Assembly (NCBI GenBank): GCA_026393755.1
Contig: JAPKZO010000017.1
Span: forward strand, 1-64,000
Direction: 5' to 3'
Origin: Acidobacteriota bacterium
GTDB lineage: Bacteria; Acidobacteriota; Vicinamibacteria; Vicinamibacterales; JAKQTR01
Length of the DNA stretch: 64,000 bases
Shown: in pieces, positions 1-7,606 of the stretch
Position numbering within the stretch: position 1 is the first letter of the stretch
How the letters are laid out: the number at the start of each line of letters is the position of its first letter
Notes under the pieces: model-generated
Database searches by the model: none
What the model was told of the DNA's origin: nothing
Seen by the model: only the letters and a program-made list of their open reading frames with translations
Position numbers and translations under genes: made by a program

Positions 1-34
1 CCCTCGACACGGCACGCGGCGTACGCTCAGCGTC

Positions 35-1864
35 CTATCGCTCGCCATGCAGACGCTGGCGCACCCCCGGTGGCGACACCGCGCCCTCACCGGTCTGCGC
101 CGGCTGATCGATCGGCTCGCGCGTGGCCTGCCCGTGCTTCGGCCTCCGCCGCCCACCCTCGACGACCGCCTCGCCCGCGCGTAGCGCCCCGCCAACACGC
201 ACCCCTTCCGCTGGGGGTGTCGACCGGGTCCGGCGCCCCGCGTCACAGCACACCACCATCTCCGTGGATACGGACGCCGACCGGCCCTCAACCGCGGTCC
301 CACCACGCAGCCAAACGCGCCTCAACGGAAACTGGGGGTGGGCAAGCCCGGTGGGCGGCTTGATCGCCCATGTATCCCCATCCGCGAATGAGACCCGGAC
401 CACTCCAAGCAACGCCATCTTGCCCGCGTTGAGCGTGCGCTGCCAGTCCAGGAGTTCACCGATTCGAAGGAATTTGGTCTCCACTTCGCCGGACTCCCCA
501 GGTGCCAGCGTCACGGGAATGGCTTCACTTGGGGTCAGAATCGCTGGTCCGGCCTCCGGCCGGCATTCCACGACAGCCAGGAAGGTCACGGCGGTCAAAT
601 GATGTTCCGAGACGTTCCGGAAACGGACGCGGGCAAACGCGTAGTCCAGGTTCGACGTCACCGAGATCAGTTTCACAGGTGAGCCGGGTTGCGATTCTGC
701 GAATCCAAAGGACACGCCGCGCGGACCCGCTACCTGGCCTGACTGCGCAGCCGACTGTACGGCCTGCCGACGCAGGGACGGCTGCCGGTGGGCATCGACC
801 GACGTCACCTGTTCGAGCGACGCCGCAAGCACAATCGCCCCGGTGGCGATCGTCAAGACGACTCCCGAAGCCACCGCCACGAACTTGCCTGGAGTGATCA
901 CTGGCATGACGTCTCCTTTCACGACGCGCCTGATTCTGGCGGCAAGACTCGGGGCCTGCTGGCCCATCGCTGCCGCCAACCATGTTCCGGAACTTCGACT
1001 CGCCAGCACGCCCAGCGCGCTCGCGTAGGCCTTGGGATCCCCGCACACCTGAATCGCTGCGTCGTCACAGCGTTGCTCACGCGCCTCCAACGCCTGCCTG
1101 GAAAGCCAGTGGGTGCCCGGACAGAAGAACAGGATGGCGCTCGATGCGGCCTGGATGACCGCCAGCCACGGGTCACCACGTCGCACGTGCTCCAACTCGT
1201 GAACCACGACTGATTCAAGTTGCTTCTGCGCCAGGCTGGCATCGACGTCGCGGGGCAACAGCAGCACCGGGCGTCTCCACCCGGCGACGGACGGAGCGTT
1301 GACCTCATCAGACAGGGCAACAACGATGGGCTGTTCCAGTTCTCTCAACCTCGCCAGTCTTCCGACGGCCTCGACAACTGGTCCCGACGTCACAGGCGTC
1401 GCCCTCTGTCTGATTCGCCAGCCGATCAGGACGCCGCCGACCAGTCGAATGGCCAGCAAGGCCACGCCGATCAGCCAGCCCGCGCTCACCCAACGCAGAG
1501 CCGGACTCAGGATGGCCACGGCGGATCGCGTGACATTGAATCGTGGACGTCCGGACGAGGCCGCGTCAGTAGCAACCAGAGAAGTCGTCGCGCCGTGCGC
1601 CACCGGCGCGGACGTCGTCGCTGCAGCAGTCGTTGAAGGGGGCACACGCTCGAGTCCCCACCATGTCGCCCCGAAGAGCAGCACGGATGCGACCAGCGCC
1701 CCGAGCGCGATGGCGTGACGCGGCGCCGGGGACCTTCCGCTGCGGGTGTGCAGGAAGATCCACATCCCCAGCGACAGGAGCGTGGTGTTGCACACCGCCA
1801 GCAGCAGCGCCCAGCCGAGCGCGTCAATGCGGCCGACAATGTCGATGAACGGAGGCCAGTTCAC
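35..1864 (-). CDS. BlaR1-like M56 membrane metallopeptidase (sensor)
   Basis: Predicted membrane zinc peptidase of the M56/BlaR1 family, which senses an envelope signal and relieves repression by its BlaI partner. The N-terminal third has several hydrophobic segments. The zinc motif HELEH follows (in VVVHELEHVRRGD), then hydrophobic segments near FFCPGTHWL and FVAVASGVVLTIATG, then an extracytoplasmic region. A GTG start overlaps the blaI stop as GTGA, so the pair is translationally coupled. The last ~100 residues become Arg/Gly-rich with no recognisable domain, so a frameshift near the 3' end is possible. The family call is firm; the inducer is unknown. Confidence 0.85.
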   Translation of the reverse strand: MNWPPFIDIVGRIDALGWALLLAVCNTTLLSLGMWIFLHTRSGRSPAPRHAIALGALVASVLLFGATWWGLERVPPSTTAAATTSAPVAHGATTSLVATDAASSGRPRFNVTRSAVAILSPALRWVSAGWLIGVALLAIRLVGGVLIGWRIRQRATPVTSGPVVEAVGRLARLRELEQPIVVALSDEVNAPSVAGWRRPVLLLPRDVDASLAQKQLESVVVHELEHVRRGDPWLAVIQAASSAILFFCPGTHWLSRQALEAREQRCDDAAIQVCGDPKAYASALGVLASRSSGTWLAAAMGQQAPSLAARIRRVVKGDVMPVITPGKFVAVASGVVLTIATGAIVLAASLEQVTSVDAHRQPSLRRQAVQSAAQSGQVAGPRGVSFGFAESQPGSPVKLISVTSNLDYAFARVRFRNVSEHHLTAVTFLAVVECRPEAGPAILTPSEAIPVTLAPGESGEVETKFLRIGELLDWQRTLNAGKMALLGVVRVSFADGDTWAIKPPTGLAHPQFPLRRVWLRGGTAVEGRSASVSTEMVVCCDAGRRTRSTPPAEGVRVGGALRAGEAVVEGGRRRPKHGQATREPIDQPAQTGEGAVSPPGVRQRLHGER

Positions 1865-2253
1865 TTCTTCCCCTTTTCGACGTCGTCGAGGATTCCACGA
1901 ATCTCGGCAAGCTCCTCCGCACGAATTCGTCTTCCAGCCAATGCGCTCTGGATGAGGCTCTGGGCAGATCCGTCGAAGACCTGATTTACCAGCGACCGCA
2001 CGATGTGCCGCCGGGTTCGCTCTCTGGATTCGTTGGGTTCGTAGACGTGGGCGCGGAATCGCTCCGAACGCCGGACGAGTCTCTTGCGGTGCATGACCTG
2101 CAATTGCTTGAGCACCGTTGTGTAGCCGACGGTCTTAGTCGGCTGGAGCGCCTCGAACACCTCCTTCACCGTGCTGGGCCCCAGTCTCCACAGCACGTTG
2201 AGGAGTTCTATTTCGGCGTCGGTCGGAGTGGGGATTCGAGGTTCAGGTGCCAT
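1861..2253 (-). CDS. BlaI/MecI/CopY-family transcriptional repressor
   Basis: Winged-helix repressor of about 130 residues. It opens with the family signature PTPTDAEIELLNVLW, followed by the recognition-helix region VGYTTVLKQLQVMHRKRLV and a C-terminal dimerisation helix set. It is paired with the downstream M56 sensor. ATG 2253 is chosen; a GTG six bases upstream is also in frame. The promoter -10 ends only ~10 bases upstream, so the mRNA is probably leaderless. Autoregulation is inferred from the palindrome inside its own promoter. In the family, cleavage of the repressor by the M56 partner lifts repression; here that is inference. Confidence 0.9.
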   Translation of the reverse strand: MAPEPRIPTPTDAEIELLNVLWRLGPSTVKEVFEALQPTKTVGYTTVLKQLQVMHRKRLVRRSERFRAHVYEPNESRERTRRHIVRSLVNQVFDGSAQSLIQSALAGRRIRAEELAEIRGILDDVEKGKK

Positions 2254-2262
2254 ATGCACGGG

Positions 2263-2291
2263 AACATACTACGACACATGTCGTATGTCAA
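2263..2291 (-). promoter_or_regulatory. blaI promoter with embedded BlaI operator
   Basis: On the minus strand TTGACA (2286-2291) and TATGTT (2263-2268) are separated by exactly 17 bp. The spacer contains the 16-bp site TACGACATGTGTCGTA (2270-2285): perfect 7-bp arms TACGACA/TGTCGTA in inverted orientation with a 2-bp centre. It matches the classical staphylococcal Bla/Mec operator at 13 of 16 positions by my alignment. A half-site TGTCGTA lies at 2299-2305, two helical turns away. Binding by the adjacent BlaI is inferred. Confidence 0.8.
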
Positions 2292-2438
2292 CGGCGATTG
2301 TCGTACTCGGCGATGCGGCACTCCCGATGTGCCGAAGTAGCGGACGACGCAGTGGTAGGCACATCGGTGGGGAACTCCGCACTAACGGGCACCACTTGGC
2401 ACCGCTGAGCACCGCATCACCACGCGAGTCCATTCGAC

Positions 2439-2655
2439 ATGTCGCGCATCATCCAGCGAATTCGCGTGGCGGCAGGTCCGAAATCGCGTGGCGCGACGTG
2501 ACCGTACTGTTCAGCGACGTGCTGGATCTTCTGGCCGCCGGCCTGAACCGCGAACATGTGCTTGACGAGCTGCCTGATCTCCAGCCGGGGGACGTTGCGG
2601 CCTGTCTGCAGTTTGTGCCAGCAAGCGGCTGGACCATCCCGTCATTGCCGCGTGA
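2439..2655 (+). pseudogene. Frameshifted DUF433-family antitoxin remnant
   Basis: Three reading frames together rebuild a DUF433 (VapB45-like) protein of usual length. ATG 2439 opens a first-frame N-terminus that stops at a TGA. A second frame gives DVLDLLAAGLNREHVLDELPDL and QPGDVAACLQF (adjacent pieces, ~2516-2610). A third gives ASKRLDHPVIAA and a stop at 2653-2655. DUF433 proteins are normally encoded next to a PIN-like toxin; no toxin gene is seen here. Two frameshifts in ~220 bp indicate decay rather than one sequencing error. The rest of 2306-2685 holds nothing else I recognise. Confidence 0.7.
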
Positions 2656-2685
2656 ACGTCCACAACCCCGGAACGTCTGACTACG

Positions 2686-3105
2686 CTACCGGGACAGCCA
2701 GGTGTCGACGCCGCGAAGGTACTCAGGGACGTCGTGCACGGCCTGACGAACCGCCTCGAACAGTTTCTGTGGGTCGATGTCGTCGTACTCGTGGGCTATT
2801 CGGTTTCTGAGGCCCGCGCAAGCGGCAATCCGCTGGCCACACTCGCTGGGGTAGACGCCCAACGCAGACAACTGGATGAATGACTGATAGTAATCGGGCG
2901 GCGGTGCCTGCCCCGATTCGGTGAGCAAGTGGTAGTTGATGTCGATCATTCTGCCCACCGCTCGCTCGATGTATCGTTCGGCGATGACCGCGTTGATCGA
3001 GGACTCGAGGAACACGTCGGGCGTCATGTCGGCGAGCCCCTGCAGAGCCTCGACGTCCTTCGTAATCAGGAGGATCTTCCTGGTGACCAACTCAGTGTCG
3101 ATCAT
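2686..3105 (-). CDS. hepT: HepT-like RNase toxin (DUF86)
   Basis: All-helical HepT/DUF86 protein of 139 residues, the RNase toxin of the HepT-MntA system. The R-x4-H-x-Y motif is present as RNRIAHEY, and its Tyr is the residue MntA adenylylates in characterised systems. ATG 3105 is chosen because it gives the family's normal length and overlaps the mntA stop as ATGA. An upstream in-frame start would add 46 residues read through mntA. Antitoxin first, toxin second, with coupling, fits a working type VII toxin-antitoxin module. Confidence 0.88.
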   Translation of the reverse strand: MIDTELVTRKILLITKDVEALQGLADMTPDVFLESSINAVIAERYIERAVGRMIDINYHLLTESGQAPPPDYYQSFIQLSALGVYPSECGQRIAACAGLRNRIAHEYDDIDPQKLFEAVRQAVHDVPEYLRGVDTWLSR

Positions 3106-3500
3106 CGCGCGGCCATTCGCTGGAGAGAACGTCTGACATAGGATCGCTCGGCAGCCAGGAAACGCCGGTGATCCTGGTAACGTCTGAACGCATACATCTT
3201 CAGTTCGGCCAGCACGCGGGGCGAGCCATACAGCAGCTGGCATCGCTCGACTATCTTCTTCAGGAACAGCGGGTCGGCGTGGTTGATGACGGCGACATCA
3301 AGCTCCTGCCCGCGGTAGAGACCCTGGAGATCGACGCTGAGCGCGGCCACTCGCGCCAGCAATTCGTGATCGTCCTCGAACAACGCGGCGATGTCGAGAT
3401 CGCTGTTCGCATGGGCGCGTCCAGACACGGTCGAACCATGTTGCACCAGCAGGCGCACGCGGTGGCGACTGGCAATCTCGCTCAAGCTTGCGATGTCCAT
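3102..3500 (-). CDS. mntA: MntA-like minimal nucleotidyltransferase antitoxin
   Basis: Minimal nucleotidyltransferase (MNT) of 132 residues. It carries the GSx10SDxD catalytic signature (GSTVSGRAHANSDLDIA) and a third carboxylate in LDVAV. In the family it AMPylates HepT and so neutralises it. ATG 3500 has a GAAGG ribosome site; a TTG 18 bases further upstream is less likely. It overlaps hepT by 4 bp. A TATAAT box 17 nt upstream of the start lies inside a 168-bp repeat, so the module may have acquired its promoter from that element. Confidence 0.88.
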   Translation of the reverse strand: MDIASLSEIASRHRVRLLVQHGSTVSGRAHANSDLDIAALFEDDHELLARVAALSVDLQGLYRGQELDVAVINHADPLFLKKIVERCQLLYGSPRVLAELKMYAFRRYQDHRRFLAAERSYVRRSLQRMAAR

Positions 3501-3510
3501 GGGCGACCTT

Positions 3511-3678
3511 CGCGCCAATTATAGCCCGCGTACCGCTGTTTCGTACTTCCGTGCGGAACTCGATCCGCAGCCCTGCGCTACCCGGCTGCCGAACCGCCTG
3601 ACCTCGAACCCGACGGCCTCGCGGCTGGTCTCTGCGTTGCCAGCCAGCCGCTGGATCAGCCAGTCATTGCCGCGCGAA
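3511..3678. repeat. 168-bp direct repeat, copy 1 (contains DUF433 tail)
   Basis: This segment recurs at 4567-4734 with no indel and, by my count, about 14 mismatches in 168 (roughly 92% identity). Its last ~80 bp encode, in one plus-strand frame, DLEPDGLAAGLCVAS and QPLDQPVIAAR, recognisably a DUF433 C-terminus. No intact DUF433 gene precedes it. Between 3501 and 3896 there is only this repeat and a nucleotidyltransferase tail. Confidence 0.85.
3518..3523 (-). promoter_or_regulatory. -10 box of the mntA-hepT operon
   Basis: Perfect minus-strand TATAAT followed 17 nt later by ATG 3500, with GAAGG between them. No good -35 hexamer is seen at 16-18 bp. The second copy of the surrounding repeat has CATAAT at the equivalent position. 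Confidence 0.5.
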
Positions 3679-3749
3679 ATTCTGGGGCGGCGCTCAATTT
3701 GCTTAGGGTTTCGGTGCTTGAACGCCCGGAGCGTTAACGCCATCATCAT

Positions 3750-3860
3750 CGGGTTGCCGGACACTTCGGCGCCGAGCCCGTCTTTTACCTCCGTCGCGAC
3801 GAGTTCATCCGGAACAAACAGGCTGTCGGACGCCCGCAGGATCTCGCGGCCGCATTCAAC
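3750..3860 (+). pseudogene. 3' remnant of a nucleotidyltransferase-like gene
   Basis: The plus strand encodes HFGAEPVFYLRRDEF then IRNKQAVGRPQDLAA, matching the C-terminal tail of the intact nucleotidyltransferase ending at 4509 (RDSFIRNKRATGRAKDLGDIEDLE) and the second severed tail near 7450. The catalytic N-terminal domain is absent. The frame stays open into the next gene without a stop. It is most simply a truncated paralogue left by recombination. Confidence 0.6.
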
Positions 3861-3863
3861 CTC

Positions 3864-3890
3864 TTGCTGGCCCTGACATTCCGGTACAAT
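3864..3890 (+). promoter_or_regulatory. Promoter of the small-protein/nucleotidyltransferase pair
   Basis: TTGCTG (3864-3869), a 15-bp spacer and TACAAT (3885-3890), with ATG at 3897. Transcription would begin almost at the start codon, so a leaderless mRNA is likely. The short spacer lowers confidence. Confidence 0.4.
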
Positions 3891-3896
3891 ACGGGG

Positions 3897-4121
3897 ATGG
3901 ATGCCAGCCGTGCCGCCGCTCGGCGCGCCCGGGTCACGGTTCGCCGGTTCGCGTCCACCGCGGACGCCGAGCGACACGACGCTGAATACTGGCTCACACA
4001 GCCTGCGTCGGAGCGGTTTCTCCAGGTCTGGCGACTGAGCGTCGATGTATGGCAGTGGCGGGGCGAGCGTCCGAATGAACCAGGACTTTGTCGATCTCTT
4101 GCAGTCGTTCATCGCCCATGA
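3897..4121 (+). CDS. Small protein paired with nucleotidyltransferase (putative TA partner)
   Basis: Basic 74-residue protein with a central helical stretch (ADAERHDAEYWLTQP, then ASERFLQVWRLSVDVW) and the ending EPGLCRSLAVVHRP. From memory, small proteins with an EPGL-R-hydrophobic-RP ending are often encoded just upstream of DUF6036-type nucleotidyltransferases. Here it overlaps that gene by 47 bp, so the two are co-expressed. A role as one half of a toxin-antitoxin-like pair is inference. ATG 3897 is chosen because a -10 box lies just upstream. Confidence 0.65.
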   Translation: MDASRAAARRARVTVRRFASTADAERHDAEYWLTQPASERFLQVWRLSVDVWQWRGERPNEPGLCRSLAVVHRP

Positions 4122-4509
4122 CGTTCGTTTCATGGTCGTGGGCGCCTACGCGCTTGCGGTCCATGGTCGGCCGCGGGCGACCGGCGACATCGACGTCTGG
4201 ATCGACGCGACCCCTCAGAATGCTGCCCGGACCATGTCGGCGCTGGCCGAATTCGGCGCGCCGCTTGGAGAGATTTCCGAGGCTGACTTTGCTGTTCCTG
4301 GCGTGGTCTACCAGATGGGAGTGCCGCCTGGACGTATCGACGTCCTGACCAGCCTGACTGGCATCACGTTCGCCGAAGCCTGGCCGGACCGAGTTCATCA
4401 GACACTGGGCGACATGAGCGTCCCCGTCCTCGGCCGCGACTCCTTTATTCGAAACAAGAGAGCAACCGGTCGCGCCAAGGATCTGGGCGATATTGAAGAT
4501 CTGGAGTAA
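4075..4509 (+). CDS. Nucleotidyltransferase-fold protein (DUF6036/AbiEii-like)
   Basis: 144-residue protein. It shows VVGAYALAVHGRPRAT followed by GDIDVWID, the GG/GA..DxD pattern of minimal nucleotidyltransferase folds such as DUF6036 and AbiEii relatives. It ends RDSFIRNKRATGRAKDLGDI, the family's usual C-terminal helix. ATG 4075 is preferred over an upstream in-frame start at 4045 because the family begins near MNQDF. The start lies inside the preceding small gene. Tails of two paralogues survive at 3750-3860 and 7399-7545. Toxin-like or phage-defence activity is inference from the fold and neighbourhood. Confidence 0.75.
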   Translation: MNQDFVDLLQSFIAHDVRFMVVGAYALAVHGRPRATGDIDVWIDATPQNAARTMSALAEFGAPLGEISEADFAVPGVVYQMGVPPGRIDVLTSLTGITFAEAWPDRVHQTLGDMSVPVLGRDSFIRNKRATGRAKDLGDIEDLE

Positions 4510-4566
4510 ACGCTCCATCGTCTCTTTGCTCCGATATTCCTCCACTGAACCGTCATCCGAATCGTT

Positions 4567-4734
4567 CGCGCCAATTATGGCCCGCGTACCGCTGTTTCGC
4601 CCTTCCGTGCGGAACTCGATCCGCAGCCCGGCGCTACCCGACCGCCGAACCACCTGACCTCGAACCCGATAGCCTCGCGGCTGGTCCCCGCGTTGCCACA
4701 CAGCCGCCGGATCAGCCAGTCATTGCCGCGCGAA
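4567..4734. repeat. 168-bp direct repeat, copy 2 (contains DUF433 tail)
   Basis: Second copy of the element at 3511-3678, in the same orientation. In the matching frame it encodes DLEPDSLAAGPRVA then TQPPDQPVIAAR, again a DUF433 C-terminus without a gene body. The two copies flank the intact small-protein/nucleotidyltransferase pair, so recombination between them would excise that pair. Confidence 0.85.
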
Positions 4735-4757
4735 CATCTGGCTCCGGAAGCGCCGCG

Positions 4758-7349
4758 TCACCTCAGGCCCTCAACCACATAGAGATCTGAGAGACGCCGA
4801 GCAAAACTGTAGATGTAAGCCTCGCCGTCGGGCGTCACATAGTGGCTGTCGGGAGGCCAGACACCCGTCGCGTCCGCGGGGCCGATCTCTTTCCAGAATT
4901 CCCGCCGTCCGGTCGCCGGGTCCACGAGAAATACTCGGGTTCTGGGTCCTCCCGACCGCGCAAAGACGTAGAGCCAGCCGTCCTTGCTCCGTCCGAAGGA
5001 CGTCTCGTTCGGTGAGATGCCGTGGATCGGTTTTGGATTGCCCTCCGTCAAGGACTGCAGAAACGGTTGTCCTGAAGAGTCTCTGACGACGATCCGTTCT
5101 TCAGCCAGCGTCAATCCCGCGTCCGAAATGCCGGTCAGCATTCCCTCTCCGAATGCCCTCGGCGTCCCGCCGGCGTTGATGTCCTGCATGTACATCTTCG
5201 GCGCTTCGCCGGGCTTCATGGCGCTGAAGATGATCGTCCGGCCACCCGGGCCGAAATACAGGGCCTGGTACGTGAGGGGTTCGGTCGGCAACTCTCTCGG
5301 CTGACCAGCCCCGGTGGGCAGCAGGACGATGCGCTGGCTTGGCGTTCCGTAGTGCGCGATGGTCAGGATCCACTTGCCGTCCGCCGACAAGTCGAAGGCG
5401 CTGCCGCTGCCGATCCGTACGGGCACTGAACCGTCCATCGCACGGAGGTACACGCTGTACTCGCTGCCGCCTCCCTCTCCCTGTTCGTTGAAGACCAGCC
5501 TTTTCCCATCGGTCGCCAGCTGTGCGGGAGCCGAGGTGTCCATCCAGGACAAGTCACGGTCCTCGACGGCCCCCGGCGCGCGCCCCCACAGCTCTCGGCG
5601 GCGCAGCTCCTGCGCCAGAAGAACACGGCCGTCCGCCCCGATGTCGAACAGATGAATGCCCGTCAGTGTCCGGAAGACGATCCGCTCCCGGCCAGAAAGC
5701 GTCACGGCGTAAAGGTCCTTTGCCAGGCCATTGCGTCCGCCGGCGAACCAGACCTCCTCCCCACTTGGCGACCAGGCTAGGCCGTTGGTCATCGTGAGTG
5801 ACGTGGCGAGGACGGTCCGCTGGCCGCTGAGATCGACGATCGAAACGGCGCTCTTGAAGAAGCCAACCGACAGGATGTCCAAGAACGCGATCCTGTCTCC
5901 GCGCGGCGAGAAACGAGGATTGGCGATCAGCCCCCCCGTTTCGTACAGGACGCGACCGATCGGACACTCGAGCCTGGACTTTCCGTCGAGGAAGCGGACG
6001 ACGGCGAGCTGCTTGCCGTCCGGAGACCATTCTGCAAACTGGACGGCCTCGGCGAGGTCACGTGCCGACCCGCCTGCAAGAGGCGCCCTCGCGAGCATCC
6101 CCTCCTGGGCGGTCGGTTGCGTGGCGATGAACGGAACAGCATTGCGCAGCAGCGCCATGTCGCCCGTGGCGGACACGGCCGCCAGCACCGTGCCGGGGAA
6201 ACCGAGGGCGCGCGACTCTGTGCTGTCGAGCCGCGTCGAAAAGACCTCGTACGGGCTCCCGTTCCACGAGGCGCTGTAGACGATGGTCTGGCCGTCGGGG
6301 GCGAAGCGCGCCGCGTCAACCTGACCGTGTCGGTACGTGAGACGCGTGATCCTGGAAGGACCGGATGGCCCGCTCGATCGGCCGACGACGAACGCGGCCG
6401 CCAGCGCGGCGGCGACGGCCAGAACGGCCGCAATGGCCATCCATGGCCGCCTCTTGCGCTGGGTCACGGCCGCTGACGGCCCGGTCGCCACACTCGAGCC
6501 CGACATCGCCTCGAGGGCGAAGGCGACATCGCGCGCCGACTGGAAGCGCTCGTCGGGGTTCTTCTCCAGGCACCTCCGCACGATGCGATCGAGCGAGGGC
6601 GGGATGTGAGCGGCGGCCGTCGTCGCCAATTCCGGAGGGTCCTCTTTCAGCACCGCGCTCGCCGTGTCGGCCGGCGTCGCGCCCTGGAACGCGCGCCGCC
6701 CGGCCAGCAGTTCGTAGAGCACCGCCCCGAACGCGAAGATGTCCACGCGGTGATCGATCGGCTGACCGCGGATCTGCTCTGGCGCCATGTACCCGACCGT
6801 GCCCATGACCATCCCCGGTTCGGTCGACATGTTCCTCGTGGTCACCACGGTTGCATCCGCTGGCGCGGCCTGACGCTGCTTCGCGAGTCCGAAATCCAGG
6901 ATCTTCACGTGCCCGTCCCGCGTAACGAACACGTTCTCGGGTTTGATATCGCGATGCGTGATCCCGCCCGCGTGCGCCGCCGCCAGGCCCGCGGCAATCT
7001 GCAGCGCGTACTCGACGGCCTTGCGGGGTGGCACGGCCGCGCCGCCCATCAGTTCCCGGAGGGTCTGCCCTTCCAGCAGCTCCATCACCGCATAGGGCGT
7101 GCCCCGCTCAACCCCGAAATCGTGGATGCCGAGAATATTGGGATGCGAAAGCGTGGCGACGGCCTGCGCCTCCCGCTCGAACCGTGCGAGAGCGGCCGGG
7201 TCCGTCGCGAGCGCCTCGGACAAGATCTTGATCGCGACCTCGCGCTCCAGCTTCGTGTCGCGCGCGCGATACACGGCTCCCATACCGCCTTCGCCGAGCG
7301 GGGACACGATACGGTAACGGGACAGCACGAGCCGGGCGGTCACAGACAT
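4758..7349 (-). CDS. Ser/Thr protein kinase with C-terminal beta-propeller
   Basis: Membrane-anchored Hanks-type kinase of 863 residues. The kinase domain has the glycine loop GEGGMGAVY, VAIK lysine, HRDIKPEN catalytic loop and DFGLAK, all intact (residues ~10-275). After a linker comes one transmembrane helix (WMAIAAVLAVAAALAAAFVV), then TolB/WD40-like repeats with WSPDG and FSPRG blades. The extracytoplasmic propeller presumably senses a ligand. ATG 7349 is chosen: an upstream in-frame start would add 85 residues of non-kinase sequence antisense to a gene remnant. The architecture is typical of Acidobacteriota. No dedicated substrate is adjacent. Confidence 0.92.
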   Translation of the reverse strand: MSVTARLVLSRYRIVSPLGEGGMGAVYRARDTKLEREVAIKILSEALATDPAALARFEREAQAVATLSHPNILGIHDFGVERGTPYAVMELLEGQTLRELMGGAAVPPRKAVEYALQIAAGLAAAHAGGITHRDIKPENVFVTRDGHVKILDFGLAKQRQAAPADATVVTTRNMSTEPGMVMGTVGYMAPEQIRGQPIDHRVDIFAFGAVLYELLAGRRAFQGATPADTASAVLKEDPPELATTAAAHIPPSLDRIVRRCLEKNPDERFQSARDVAFALEAMSGSSVATGPSAAVTQRKRRPWMAIAAVLAVAAALAAAFVVGRSSGPSGPSRITRLTYRHGQVDAARFAPDGQTIVYSASWNGSPYEVFSTRLDSTESRALGFPGTVLAAVSATGDMALLRNAVPFIATQPTAQEGMLARAPLAGGSARDLAEAVQFAEWSPDGKQLAVVRFLDGKSRLECPIGRVLYETGGLIANPRFSPRGDRIAFLDILSVGFFKSAVSIVDLSGQRTVLATSLTMTNGLAWSPSGEEVWFAGGRNGLAKDLYAVTLSGRERIVFRTLTGIHLFDIGADGRVLLAQELRRRELWGRAPGAVEDRDLSWMDTSAPAQLATDGKRLVFNEQGEGGGSEYSVYLRAMDGSVPVRIGSGSAFDLSADGKWILTIAHYGTPSQRIVLLPTGAGQPRELPTEPLTYQALYFGPGGRTIIFSAMKPGEAPKMYMQDINAGGTPRAFGEGMLTGISDAGLTLAEERIVVRDSSGQPFLQSLTEGNPKPIHGISPNETSFGRSKDGWLYVFARSGGPRTRVFLVDPATGRREFWKEIGPADATGVWPPDSHYVTPDGEAYIYSFARRLSDLYVVEGLR

Positions 7350-7398
7350 CAGCGCCCTTCGATTCAGGTCGGCCAGACCGCCCGCGCGGCGGCGTGGC

Positions 7399-7545
7399 GT
7401 GGTGAAGAAGCTACCGGGGTTGGGTGAGAACGTCAAGTTCGGCGCCAAACCGGTGGCCTGTCTCGCCCGCAGCGACCTCGTCCGAAAAGCGCAGGCGGTC
7501 GGACGTCCCCAGGATCTGGTCGATATCGACGCGCTGATCCAGCCG
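7399..7545 (+). pseudogene. Second severed nucleotidyltransferase 3' end
   Basis: The plus-strand frame reads KFGAKPVACLARSDLVRK and AQAVGRPQDLVDIDAL, alignable with the tails at 3750-3860 and 4440-4509. The nucleotidyltransferase core is missing. It lies between the kinase start and the next gene, so the kinase gene sits between fragments of one gene family. Confidence 0.6.
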
Positions 7546-7606
7546 GACGGTCCGGAGTCGCCGGCCACTGGTAAACTTCCGGCGTCGAAGTTCCGTCCAA
7601 CCATAC

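Noticed and set aside
3519-4133. 204-codon minus-strand frame
   Set aside because: Runs antisense through the repeat, the nucleotidyltransferase tail and the small TA gene; no family resemblance and no ribosome site.
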